Under the pieces are notes generated by a model, which was given only the letters and a program-made list of their open reading frames with translations, had not been told where the DNA came from and searched no databases. A stretch of 9,438 nucleotides of DNA from Burkholderiales bacterium (GTDB lineage: Bacteria; Pseudomonadota; Gammaproteobacteria; Burkholderiales; Burkholderiaceae): contig CAHJWV010000078.1 of NCBI GenBank assembly GCA_903643055.1, positions 1 to 9,438 on the forward strand, in the 5' to 3' direction. The translations under genes were made by a program, and so were the position numbers. Positions 1-6,283 of the stretch are shown here, piece by piece (position 1 is the stretch's first letter; each line of letters starts with the position of its first letter).

Positions 1-102
1 CGCGGTCAGAGGGAGCGCGAGGGTGGTGGCGATGTGGATGCCGCGCCGCGTGGTGTCAACGCTTGCCGGGTTTGATTTCGCTGTGCTCGGCCACGCACGA
101 TC

Positions 103-107
103 AGGAG
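103..107 (+). promoter_or_regulatory. Ribosome binding site of the GlxA-type regulator
   Basis: AGGAG, five bases before ATG 113. It decides the start of the regulator in favour of 113 over the in-frame ATG at 23, which has no comparable site in the few bases visible before it. Confidence 0.7.
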
Positions 108-112
108 ATCGC

Positions 113-1084
113 ATGAGCCTGCAAGACATCGCCGTCGTCGCTTTCGACGGCATCAGCCCGTTCCATCTGTCGGTGCCTTGCCAGGTGTTCGGCCCGGAGC
201 AGCCCGACCCGCGTGACCCGCGCTTTCGCGTGCGGGTGTGTGCCGAAGAGCGCGGGCCTCTGCGCACCACGGCAGGCTTCACGATCGAAGCGACCCACAG
301 CCTGCGCGCGCTGGCCTCGGCCGACACCATCATCGTGCCGTCGTGGCGCAATCCGCAGCAGCCGGCGCCGGCCGCGTTGCAAGCTGCCTTGCAGCGGGCG
401 CACCGCCGCGGCGCGCGCATCGTCGGCCTGTGCCTCGGTGCCTTCGTGCTCGCCGATGCCGGCTTGCTGGATGGCCGCCGCGCCACCACGCACTGGCAGC
501 TCGGGCCGCTGTTTGCGCAGCGCTTTCCGCAGGTCCACCTGCAGCCCGACGTGCTCTATGTCGACGACGGCGGCGTGCTGACCTCGGCCGGCACGGCAGC
601 CGGCATTGATTGCTGCCTGCACCTGATGCGTGTCGAGCATGGCGCCGAGGTGGCGATGCGTGCGGCGCGGCGCATGGTCGTCGCGCCGCACCGTGAAGGC
701 GGGCAGGCGCAGTACATCGAGCAGCCGTTGGCCACGCGTGCGGCCGATCAGCGCCTCTCGGGCTTGCTGCAATGGGCCTTGCAACGGCTCGATCAAGCCC
801 ACACGCTGGACTCGCTCGCCGACCGTGCGGCGATGAGCCGGCGCAGCTTCACTCGGCACTTCCGCGAGGCCACCGGCGTGACGGTCGGGCGCTGGCTGCT
901 GGCGCAGCGGCTGGCCTTGGCGCAGCGCCTGCTCGAGACCTCGGGGCATTCGATCGAATCCGTGGCCGGCGCGGCTGGCCTGGGCTCGGCGATGTCGTTG
1001 CGACAGCACTTCGGCGTGGCCTTCGGGCTGTCGCCATCGGCCTATCGCAAGACCTTTCGTGGCCGCGGATCGGCGGCGTTATGA
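113..1084 (+). CDS. GlxA-family AraC-type transcriptional regulator (DJ-1/PfpI-like sensor domain plus AraC HTH)
   Basis: A 323-residue protein with two domains. Residues about 5-170 resemble the DJ-1/PfpI class I amidotransferase-like fold; the segment GLCLGAF (105-111) puts Cys107 where this fold carries its nucleophile elbow. Residues about 215-315 form an AraC/XylS DNA-binding domain with two helix-turn-helix units, around 232-250 (LDSLADRAAMSRRSFTRHF) and 280-300, ending in the typical LSPSAYRKTF. In this family the N-terminal domain usually acts as a sensor, not an enzyme, and the protein is cytoplasmic. The frame is open upstream to an ATG at 23. I chose ATG 113 because AGGAG lies at 103-107 and the resulting N-terminus (MSLQDIAVVAFDG) starts directly at the first strand of the fold. 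Its target is unknown. It is followed by an acyl-CoA-binding gene on the same strand, with repeats in between that it might bind. Family assignment is firm; ligand and regulon are not known. Confidence 0.93.
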   Translation: MSLQDIAVVAFDGISPFHLSVPCQVFGPEQPDPRDPRFRVRVCAEERGPLRTTAGFTIEATHSLRALASADTIIVPSWRNPQQPAPAALQAALQRAHRRGARIVGLCLGAFVLADAGLLDGRRATTHWQLGPLFAQRFPQVHLQPDVLYVDDGGVLTSAGTAAGIDCCLHLMRVEHGAEVAMRAARRMVVAPHREGGQAQYIEQPLATRAADQRLSGLLQWALQRLDQAHTLDSLADRAAMSRRSFTRHFREATGVTVGRWLLAQRLALAQRLLETSGHSIESVAGAAGLGSAMSLRQHFGVAFGLSPSAYRKTFRGRGSAAL

Positions 1085-1095
1085 GCCTTCTAAAC

Positions 1096-1126
1096 CGTGG
1101 GAGTTAGCGTGGAGACCGCGTGGGAG
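1096..1126 (+). repeat. Three direct repeats CGTGG(G)AG at about one helical turn spacing
   Basis: CGTGGGAG occurs at 1096-1103 and 1119-1126, with CGTGGAG (one G shorter) at 1108-1114. The starts lie 12 and 11 bases apart, so all three would face the same side of the DNA helix. The cluster sits between the stop of the AraC-type regulator and the acyl-CoA-binding gene. Direct repeats in phase are a usual form of AraC-family operator, so this may be a binding site for the upstream regulator. That role is inference; chance in a GC-rich gap is possible. Confidence 0.45.
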
Positions 1127-1140
1127 ACAATCAGCGGCGA

Positions 1141-1161
1141 GGCAGGCCGCCCGGGCCTGCC
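1141..1161 (+). other. Perfect inverted repeat (hairpin) in the leader of the acyl-CoA-binding gene
   Basis: GGCAGGCC (1141-1148) and GGCCTGCC (1154-1161) are exact reverse complements separated by five bases. The RNA would form a strong 8-bp GC-rich hairpin. No T-run follows, so it is not a standard intrinsic terminator for the upstream regulator. It ends 32 bases before the ATG of the next gene. It may be a weak terminator, an mRNA-stabilising stem or an operator. Confidence 0.5.
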
Positions 1162-1193
1162 GGACCCATTGATTCTTTCAGGACCTTACTGCC

Positions 1194-1448
1194 ATGGCCG
1201 ACCTTCACGCCGAATTTGAACAAGCGCGCACCGATTCGAAGAGCCTGCCCGAGAAGCCGGACAACATGACTTTGCTGAAGCTGTATGCGCTTTACAAGCA
1301 GGGCAGCAGCGGTGACGTGAGCACCGAGCGCCCAGGTTTCACCGACATGGTGGAGCGCGCCAAGTGGGATGCCTGGAGTGCGCTCAAGGGCCAATCGAAA
1401 GAAGAATCGATGCAGGGCTACATCGACCTGATCGAATCGCTGAAATAA
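1194..1448 (+). CDS. Acyl-CoA-binding protein (ACBP)
   Basis: An 84-residue soluble protein, close to the usual length of about 86-90 for single-domain ACBPs, which bind medium- to long-chain acyl-CoA esters in the cytoplasm and act as a pool and carrier. The four-helix signature is visible: LLKLYALYKQG (27-37), the KWDAW segment (57-61) and the helix-4 tyrosine in MQGYIDLI (73-80). Tyr31, Lys35, Lys57 and Tyr76 match the known CoA- and phosphate-binding positions of the family (Tyr28, Lys32, Lys54 and Tyr73 in bovine ACBP). AGGA at 1180-1183 lies ten bases before ATG 1194. The gene is on the same strand as the regulator but 109 bases away, and it converges tail to tail with a PHA-system gene only 7 bases downstream. 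A role in fatty-acid or PHA metabolism fits that neighbour but is inferred. Confidence 0.95.
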   Translation: MADLHAEFEQARTDSKSLPEKPDNMTLLKLYALYKQGSSGDVSTERPGFTDMVERAKWDAWSALKGQSKEESMQGYIDLIESLK

Positions 1449-1450
1449 GC

Positions 1451-1470
1451 CCGCCTCACGCCGAAGGCGG
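1451..1470. terminator. Possible bidirectional hairpin between convergent genes
   Basis: CCGCCT (1451-1456) pairs with AGGCGG (1465-1470) across eight bases. It sits just after the acyl-CoA-binding stop and over the last codons of the convergent PHA-system gene. Read on the minus strand, the stem is followed by GGGCTTATTTC, which is moderately T-rich; on the plus strand TGCGCCTTTC follows. The stem is short and the T-runs are poor, so this is a weak call supported mainly by its position. Confidence 0.35.
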
Positions 1471-1764
1471 TGCGCCTTTCAACAGCAAGGCGTCGAGGTT
1501 CTTCTCGATCTCGGCCTCGATGGTCTTGCTGAAGCCGCTGAGCAGGAAGCCGAGCTTGGCCGTCAGGTCGAACTGATCGGCCGTGACCAGCAGCTGGCCG
1601 TGAACGCCGGAGCGGGTGAACTCCAGCGTGCTGCTGTCCTTGCCTGCGATCCAGGTGCAGGTCATGTCGAACTTCGCTGCGGCGTCGTGGGCCCATTGGT
1701 CTGCCAGCACGCGCGCTTGGGCCAGGCCCAGTTGATGGCCTCGGTGGATGTGGATGTCGGGCAT
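1456..1764 (-). CDS. Polyhydroxyalkanoic acid system family protein (PHA_gran_rgn)
   Basis: A 102-residue protein starting MPDIHIHRGHQLGLAQAR, which I recognise as the small PHA-system family (PF09650 type) found in many PHA-accumulating proteobacteria. The family is linked by annotation to PHA granule regulation, but its biochemical role is poorly defined. The layout is typical: a HxLG...AR..A..WA helix near the N-terminus, a central beta section (MTCTWIAGKDSSTLEFTRSGVHGQLLV, about 34-60), then an LGFLLSGFSKTIEAEIEKNLDALL helix. No signal peptide or membrane segment is seen. The ATG at 1764 is preceded by GGAAG seven bases upstream. The frame is open further upstream, but that part only overlaps the aminopeptidase in another frame and is not family-like. 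It is the last gene of a three-gene operon, 14 bases after the aminopeptidase stop. Confidence 0.85.
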   Translation of the reverse strand: MPDIHIHRGHQLGLAQARVLADQWAHDAAAKFDMTCTWIAGKDSSTLEFTRSGVHGQLLVTADQFDLTAKLGFLLSGFSKTIEAEIEKNLDALLLKGAPPSA

Positions 1765-1778
1765 TCCTGAGCTTCCGG

Positions 1779-2873
1779 TCAAAGTGCCGCCAGTGCAGCG
1801 CGGCGTTCGGCTAAGGGAAGGGCGGCGAGGCGCCGCACCTCGGCATAGAAGCGTTCGAAGTCGCGGCCTTCGCGCTCGAACAGCGCTTCGAACTGCGGTA
1901 CCAATTCGTTGTATGCGGCGAGCACGCCGAGCGAGGCATTGTTGGCCCGCTCGAACCAGCCGTCGTAGCCGTTGAAGCCTTGCCAGGGGCCAGCCTTCAG
2001 ATCGGCGTAGTCGCTGCGCATCTGCTGCATGCAGGCGTCTTTCGCGGCACGCTTGCCATCGTCGCTCAGTGCCGCGTTGCGATAGATCGCATCGAGGTCG
2101 GCGCGGGCCTGCATCGTGATGTGTCGGAAGTCTTGGCGGCGGCGGTCGTACTGGGCGAAATCCGTGCGCGCATCTTCGTTGGCGTGTGCTGTCAGCCAAC
2201 GCTGGCCGCCGATGCGCTCCACCGACACCGCGAATGATTCGTTGAAGGTCGTGTCTCCGGCTGCGTAAGCCACCTGATGCGCCAGCTCATGAAAGATCAG
2301 CCGAGCCAGCTCGCCTTCCGGCAAGCGGATGAAGGTGTTGAGCAAGGGGTCGCTGAAGTAGGCGCCGGGCATCTTGCCGAGCGTGGAGTAAGCGGGAATC
2401 GCCTGCACCGCGACCTCCCAATGCTCAGCGCGGAGCTCGGTGGCGAGCGCTTCGGCTGGCGCACGATCGAAGTAGCCACGGTAGCCCACGCAGCCGACGA
2501 CCGGGAAGCACCAGGTCTTCAAGGCCAGGCCCAGCTCGGGTGCCGCGACCACATTCCAGACTGCGGCATTGCGCTGCAGATCGGCGTAGCGGCGATAGCT
2601 CGCGTTGTCGGGCAGCTTCAGCTCGCTGACGGCGTAATCGCGCATGCGCTGGCTCAGCATCAGCCGCTCGCGCACCGGCGCGGGCGTGGTGTCGTCGGCA
2701 ATCCACTCCGGCACCGGCCGGGCCTTGTTCAACAAACCGAAATGGCCGGTCATCGCCTGCGAGTAGTAGCCCACGCTGCTGCACCCGCTGGTCAGGCATA
2801 CGGTGGCGGTGGCCAGCGCGGCGAGGCCGAAGAAGCTGGCGATCGACATCAGCAGCCAGTGCCGGCGCTTCAA
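1779..2873 (-). CDS. Predicted zinc aminopeptidase, lipoprotein (COG4324 / PF10023 family)
   Basis: A 364-residue protein matching the predicted aminopeptidase family of proteobacteria. The zinc motif HELAH is at 195-199, and NESFA follows at 211-215, where Glu212 is the probable third ligand. The N-terminus is a lipoprotein signal: KRRHW, a hydrophobic stretch, then LTSGC with Cys31 as the likely lipidated residue (Thr at -3 makes the lipobox slightly unusual). It is probably anchored in the envelope facing the periplasm. Start: TTG at 2873-2871, overlapping the TGA of the molybdoenzyme as TTGA. TTG is preferred because it supplies the basic KRR region; the next ATG (residue 9) would leave a signal without positive charges. 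No Shine-Dalgarno sequence precedes the TTG, so translation is probably coupled to the upstream gene. The natural substrate is not known. Confidence 0.88.
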   Translation of the reverse strand: MKRRHWLLMSIASFFGLAALATATVCLTSGCSSVGYYSQAMTGHFGLLNKARPVPEWIADDTTPAPVRERLMLSQRMRDYAVSELKLPDNASYRRYADLQRNAAVWNVVAAPELGLALKTWCFPVVGCVGYRGYFDRAPAEALATELRAEHWEVAVQAIPAYSTLGKMPGAYFSDPLLNTFIRLPEGELARLIFHELAHQVAYAAGDTTFNESFAVSVERIGGQRWLTAHANEDARTDFAQYDRRRQDFRHITMQARADLDAIYRNAALSDDGKRAAKDACMQQMRSDYADLKAGPWQGFNGYDGWFERANNASLGVLAAYNELVPQFEALFEREGRDFERFYAEVRRLAALPLAERRAALAAL

Positions 2874-4915
2874 ACCGCGCGCACGTCGACCAGGCAGTCG
2901 TAGAACGACGGCGCGTGGCCGAGGTCGGTCAGTTGCTGGTGCGTGACTTCATTGACGTTGGTGCCGGCCGCGCCGAGCTTGCGCCACCAGATGCCCAGGC
3001 CGTTGACGACGCCGCGCCGGGCGCGCGGGCTGATCGCCATCTTGCAGCGGTACTCGCCGCGGTCGTTGAACACGCGAACCACCTCGCCATCGTTCAGGCC
3101 ACGCGGCAGGGCATCGTCGGGATGCATCTCCAGCAGCGGCTCGCCTTCGATGCTGCGCAGGCTTTTCACGTTGACGAAGGTGGAGTTGAGGAAGTTGCGG
3201 GCCGGTGGCGAGATCATCGCCAGCGGGTAGCGCTCGGCCAGATTCGGCGACGACTGCACCGACTCGTAGTTCGGCAGATGGTCGGGCACGCCGAACTCCG
3301 GCGAGTCGATCACGCAGCGGCCGCTGATGGTTGGGAAGCCGCCTTCGGAGAATGGCGCATCGGGCAGCGGCAGCTTCACCCAGCCGTGCTCGCGCAGGTC
3401 ATCGAAGCTCACGTCGCGGCTGAACGCCACGCGGGCCATGTCTTCATCGCTGTCGAGAAAGCACGGCTCGGTGTAGCCCATGCCGGCGGCCAGTTCGCGA
3501 AAGATCTGCGTGTTGGGCTTGGCTTCACCGAGCGGCGCGATGGCCTGTTCGTTGATCAGCGCGTAGGTGTGCCCGTAGCTCGTGTGCACGTCCAGGTGCT
3601 CCAGCTGCGTGGTCGCTGGCAGCACGTAATCGGCGAGGTCGGCGGTGTCGGTCATGAAATGTTCGAGTACCACGGTGAACAGGTCGTCGCGCAGAAAGCC
3701 TTCCACGACCTTCTTCGACTCCGGCGCTACCGACACAGGGTTGCTGTTGTAGACGATCAGCGCTTCGATCTTCGGGCCGAAGCCGGCGGACGATCCGCGC
3801 AGCAGGTCGTCGCCGATCGTGCTCATGTTGATGGTGCGGGGCTTGCGCTCACCCAGCAGGTCAGGCCGGCTCAGTGCCTGATTGTCTTTCGGGAACCAGC
3901 CGGAGCTCGTCAGCAGCATGCCGCCGGCGCGGTGGCGCCATGCGCCGATCAGGCAGGGCAGGATCGCGATCAGCCGCACCGCGTTGCCGCCGCCGCGCAC
4001 GCGTTGCATGCCGTAGTTGAGGCGGATGGCCGCCGGCTTCGTCGTCGCGTAGTCGCGGGCCAGGCCACGCACCTCGTCGGCCGTGATGCCGCAGACGCTG
4101 GCAGTGCGCTCGGGCGGCCAGGTCAGCGCGCGTTCGCGCAGCTTCGGCCAGCCCTCGGTGTGGTGCTCGATGTAGTCGTCATCGAGCCAGTTGTTGACGA
4201 TCAGCTGATGCATCAGCCCGAGCGCAAGTGCGCCGTCGGTGCCGGGCATCAGCGCGATGTGCTGATGGCATTTGTCGGCGGTTTCGGTCTTGCGCGGATC
4301 GATGCAAATCAGCTTCGCACCCTGGCGCTTTGCGGCCTGGGCGATCGTCCAGAAATGCAGGTTGGCCGCAATCGAATTGCTGCCCCAGATAAGGATCAGC
4401 TTGCTTTCGGCGTAATGCTCCAGGTGCATGCCGACCTTGCCGCCATAGGTGGCACTGAGCGCGGCGGCGCCAGCGGATGAACAGATGGTGCGGTCGAGCA
4501 GTGAGGCCCCCAGCTGGTGGAAAAAACGGCCGGCCATGCTCTCGCCTTGCAGCAGGCCCATCGTGCCGGCATAGCTGTACGGCACGATCGCCTGCGGATC
4601 GCGTGCGGCAATGTTGGTTAATCGCGACACGATGTCAGCGATCGCTTCTTGCCAGCTTACCGCCACAAATGACCCGCTTCCCTTGCTACCAACGCGTTTG
4701 AGTGGATTCAGCACGCGCTCGGGGTGATAGCTACGCTCCGCGTATCGTGACACTTTGGTACAAAGTGCCCCCAGCGTGGTGGGATGATCCGCGTCGCCCT
4801 GGACACGCACGGCGCGCCCGTCTTCCACGGTGATGCGCATCGCACAGGTGTCGGGGCAATCGTGTGGGCAGGCTGCACGAACGGTGACGGTATTCATCCC
4901 GGAACTATTGCACAC
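2870..4915 (-). CDS. Molybdopterin oxidoreductase family protein (DMSO reductase superfamily, 4Fe-4S)
   Basis: A 681-residue catalytic subunit of the DMSO-reductase superfamily. Near the N-terminus Cys16, Cys20, Cys24 and Cys52 (C-x3-C-x3-C-x27-C, within ACPHDCPDTC and LGALCTK) would bind a [4Fe-4S] cluster. The central molybdopterin domain spans about 70-500; TICSSAG (142-148) puts Cys144 where NarB/NapA-type enzymes hold the Cys ligand to Mo. WGSNSIAANLHFW (176-188) belongs to the bis-MGD binding region. The C-terminal Molydop_binding domain starts near 565 and ends with GTNVNEVTHQQLTDLG. There is no Tat signal, so it should be cytoplasmic. Start: GTG 4915 has GAGGA ten bases upstream (4926-4930); ATG 4897, six codons in, lacks such a site but matches the usual family N-terminus. 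First gene of the operon. No electron-transfer partner or cofactor gene is nearby, so substrate and redox partner are unknown. Confidence 0.9.
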   Translation of the reverse strand: MCNSSGMNTVTVRAACPHDCPDTCAMRITVEDGRAVRVQGDADHPTTLGALCTKVSRYAERSYHPERVLNPLKRVGSKGSGSFVAVSWQEAIADIVSRLTNIAARDPQAIVPYSYAGTMGLLQGESMAGRFFHQLGASLLDRTICSSAGAAALSATYGGKVGMHLEHYAESKLILIWGSNSIAANLHFWTIAQAAKRQGAKLICIDPRKTETADKCHQHIALMPGTDGALALGLMHQLIVNNWLDDDYIEHHTEGWPKLRERALTWPPERTASVCGITADEVRGLARDYATTKPAAIRLNYGMQRVRGGGNAVRLIAILPCLIGAWRHRAGGMLLTSSGWFPKDNQALSRPDLLGERKPRTINMSTIGDDLLRGSSAGFGPKIEALIVYNSNPVSVAPESKKVVEGFLRDDLFTVVLEHFMTDTADLADYVLPATTQLEHLDVHTSYGHTYALINEQAIAPLGEAKPNTQIFRELAAGMGYTEPCFLDSDEDMARVAFSRDVSFDDLREHGWVKLPLPDAPFSEGGFPTISGRCVIDSPEFGVPDHLPNYESVQSSPNLAERYPLAMISPPARNFLNSTFVNVKSLRSIEGEPLLEMHPDDALPRGLNDGEVVRVFNDRGEYRCKMAISPRARRGVVNGLGIWWRKLGAAGTNVNEVTHQQLTDLGHAPSFYDCLVDVRAV

Positions 4916-4954
4916 GAATGTTGTTTCCTCGTGCGCTCTTAAATCCTTATCATC

Positions 4955-4985
4955 GCCAAATTGGCAATCAGTATTTATACTGATT
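4955..4985. promoter_or_regulatory. Operator-like palindromes in the divergent promoter region
   Basis: AATCAGTA (4966-4973), spacer TTTA, TACTGATT (4978-4985) is a perfect inverted repeat with 8-base arms. It directly abuts a second palindrome, GCCAA-A-TTGGC (4955-4965). Both lie in the 117-base AT-rich gap between the divergent molybdoenzyme and substrate-binding protein genes. Candidate -10 boxes for both directions fall inside the larger palindrome: TATACT on the plus strand (4976-4981) and TATAAA on the minus strand (4979-4974). A repressor bound here could control both transcripts. No regulator gene is adjacent, so the binding protein is unknown. Confidence 0.6.
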
Positions 4986-5004
4986 AGCTCCCCGCGCGTC
5001 TCAA
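4974..5004 (-). promoter_or_regulatory. Candidate sigma-70 promoter for the molybdoenzyme operon
   Basis: On the minus strand TTGAGA (5004-4999) and TATAAA (4979-4974) resemble -35 and -10 boxes. The spacer is 19 bases, longer than the ideal 17. The predicted start would leave a leader of roughly 50 bases before GTG 4915. The -10 box overlaps the palindrome. It is a plausible but unproven promoter. Confidence 0.35.
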
Positions 5005-5032
5005 TTTTCGAGTCTTTTGGTTACCCACTCCT

Positions 5033-6160
5033 ATGAAACGTCGTACCCTGATTCAATCGATTGCCGCCTCTGGCGCTGCGTTGGCACTGCCTGCATTTGC
5101 GCAAGTCGATCGGCGCATCGTGCTTGGCCAGTCGGCACCCTTCACCGGCCCGACGGCTCAACTGGGCATCCAGATGAACCACGGCGCCAAGGTTTATTTT
5201 GACTCGGTCAATGCAGCCGGCGGCGTCAATGGCCATACCTTGGAACTGCGCACGCTGGACGACGGCTACGAGCCGGAGCGTTGCAAAGCCAACACGGATC
5301 GCTTCATCAAGGAGAACGTTTTCGCCTTGTTCGGCTATGTCGGCACACCGACATGCCTGGCGGCCATGCCGCTGGTCAACGAAAACAAGATGACTTTCTT
5401 CGGCCCGTTCACCGGCGCCGAGTCGCTGCGTGACCCCTTTGCACGCCATGTGTTCCACATCCGCGCGTCCTATTACGACGAGACTGCGCTGATCGTCAAG
5501 CAGCTCACCTCGCTCAATCTGAACAAGATCGCGGTGTTCTATCAGAACGATGCGTATGGCAAGGCCGGCCTGGAAGGCGTGTCGCGTGCGTTGAAAGAAA
5601 AGAACCTGAACCCGGTGGCCACCGGCACGGTCGAGCGCAACACGATCAACGTGGCGCAGGCAGTGAAAGACATCGTCGCTTTGAAGCCTGACGCCGTCGT
5701 GCAAATCAGTGCCTACAAGTCGTCGGCGGCATTCATCCGCGAAGCCCGCAAGGCCGGCTACGGCGGCACCTTCTACAACGTGTCGTTCGTCGGGACCCAG
5801 GCGCTGGCCGATGAGTTGGGCCGTGAAGGCCGCGGCATCATGATCAGCCAGGTCATGCCGTTTCCGTTCTCGTCTGCCACGCCAATCTCGCGCGAGTATC
5901 TCGAAGCGGTGACCAAGGCCGGCGGTGATTCGACGCCGAACTACTCCAGCATGGAAGGTTATGTGGCCGCGAAGATCTTCACCGAAGGCCTGAAGCGCGC
6001 TGGCCGCAACCCGACGCGTGAAGCCTTCATCACCAACATGGAAGCCGTGCAGAACACCAGCTTGGGCGGTTTCAACGTCAACTTCGGGCCGCGTGACCAC
6101 GTGGCTTCGAAGTTCGTCGACATCTCCATGTTGACCGAAGAAGGCAAAGTGCGCCGCTGA
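5033..6160 (+). CDS. ABC transporter substrate-binding protein, branched-chain amino acid (LivK/Peripla_BP_6) type
   Basis: A 375-residue periplasmic solute-binding protein. Residues 1-23 (MKRRTLIQSIAASGAALALPAFA) are an export signal with cleavage likely before Gln24; the KRR start is only weakly Tat-like. The mature part shows the type I periplasmic-binding fold of LivK-like proteins: VLGQSAPFTGP (30-40), a motif with NAAGGVNGHTLEL, DDGYEPERC and LFGYVGTPT, then IAVFYQNDAYGKAGLEG and AVVQISAYKSSAAFIREA. Such proteins capture amino acids or related small organic acids for an ABC importer. No permease or ATPase gene is in the window, so it is an orphan component here. No Shine-Dalgarno sequence is visible before ATG 5033 (the preceding bases are CCCACTCCT), but the signal peptide fixes the start. 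A tandem paralogue follows, and an intrinsic terminator separates them. The ligand cannot be told from sequence. Confidence 0.92.
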   Translation: MKRRTLIQSIAASGAALALPAFAQVDRRIVLGQSAPFTGPTAQLGIQMNHGAKVYFDSVNAAGGVNGHTLELRTLDDGYEPERCKANTDRFIKENVFALFGYVGTPTCLAAMPLVNENKMTFFGPFTGAESLRDPFARHVFHIRASYYDETALIVKQLTSLNLNKIAVFYQNDAYGKAGLEGVSRALKEKNLNPVATGTVERNTINVAQAVKDIVALKPDAVVQISAYKSSAAFIREARKAGYGGTFYNVSFVGTQALADELGREGRGIMISQVMPFPFSSATPISREYLEAVTKAGGDSTPNYSSMEGYVAAKIFTEGLKRAGRNPTREAFITNMEAVQNTSLGGFNVNFGPRDHVASKFVDISMLTEEGKVRR

Positions 6161-6186
6161 TACCGGCCCTCTTTCCTGCTCGTGTG

Positions 6187-6213
6187 AGCCTCTCATTCGA
6201 GAGGCTTTTTCTT
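6187..6213 (+). terminator. Rho-independent terminator after the first substrate-binding protein gene
   Basis: AGCCTCTC (6187-6194) and GAGAGGCT (6199-6206) form a perfect 8-bp stem with loop ATTC. TTTTTCTT follows, beginning with the last base of the stem. It lies 26 bases after the stop at 6160. It should largely separate transcription of the first copy from the downstream paralogue. Confidence 0.9.
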
Positions 6214-6273
6214 GGGCGCAGCGCCCCGGGGCTCACCCGGGAGGGCTTGCTCGACCCATCGATTCCGATCTCT

Positions 6274-6278
6274 GGAGA
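6274..6278 (+). promoter_or_regulatory. Ribosome binding site deciding a TTG start
   Basis: GGAGA lies five bases before TTG 6284. It supports the TTG as the start of the second substrate-binding gene, giving an N-terminus (LKRRQFIRLG) parallel to the first copy (MKRRTLIQSI). The in-frame ATG at 6212 falls next to the terminator T-run and would add residues that are not signal-like. Confidence 0.75.
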
Positions 6279-6283
6279 CTGTC

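Noticed and set aside
1..112. Possible divergent minus-strand gene or end of an upstream gene
   Set aside because: One minus frame reads like a protein N-terminus (RRGIHIATTLALPLT), but it has no ATG, GTG or TTG start in the window. A plus-strand frame ends at a TGA at 73-75. Too little sequence to support either.
1765..2199. N-terminal extension of the PHA-system ORF
   Set aside because: It overlaps the aminopeptidase in another frame and is Arg/Pro-rich. Family-like sequence begins only at ATG 1764.
2915..4480. 521-codon plus-strand ORF opposite the molybdoenzyme
   Set aside because: It is a shadow of codon bias in GC-rich DNA. The minus-strand protein has clear family motifs throughout, while this translation is rich in Arg/Ala/His/Gln with no recognisable domain.
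5021..6196. 391-codon minus-strand ORF opposite the first substrate-binding gene
   Set aside because: The plus-strand frame is a clear LivK-type protein with a signal peptide. The antisense ORF lacks recognisable motifs and ends over the terminator region.
6223..6232. GCCCCGGGGC palindrome after the terminator
   Set aside because: A 10-bp GC palindrome in GC-rich DNA, without a T-run or a consistent position relative to a promoter; likely incidental.
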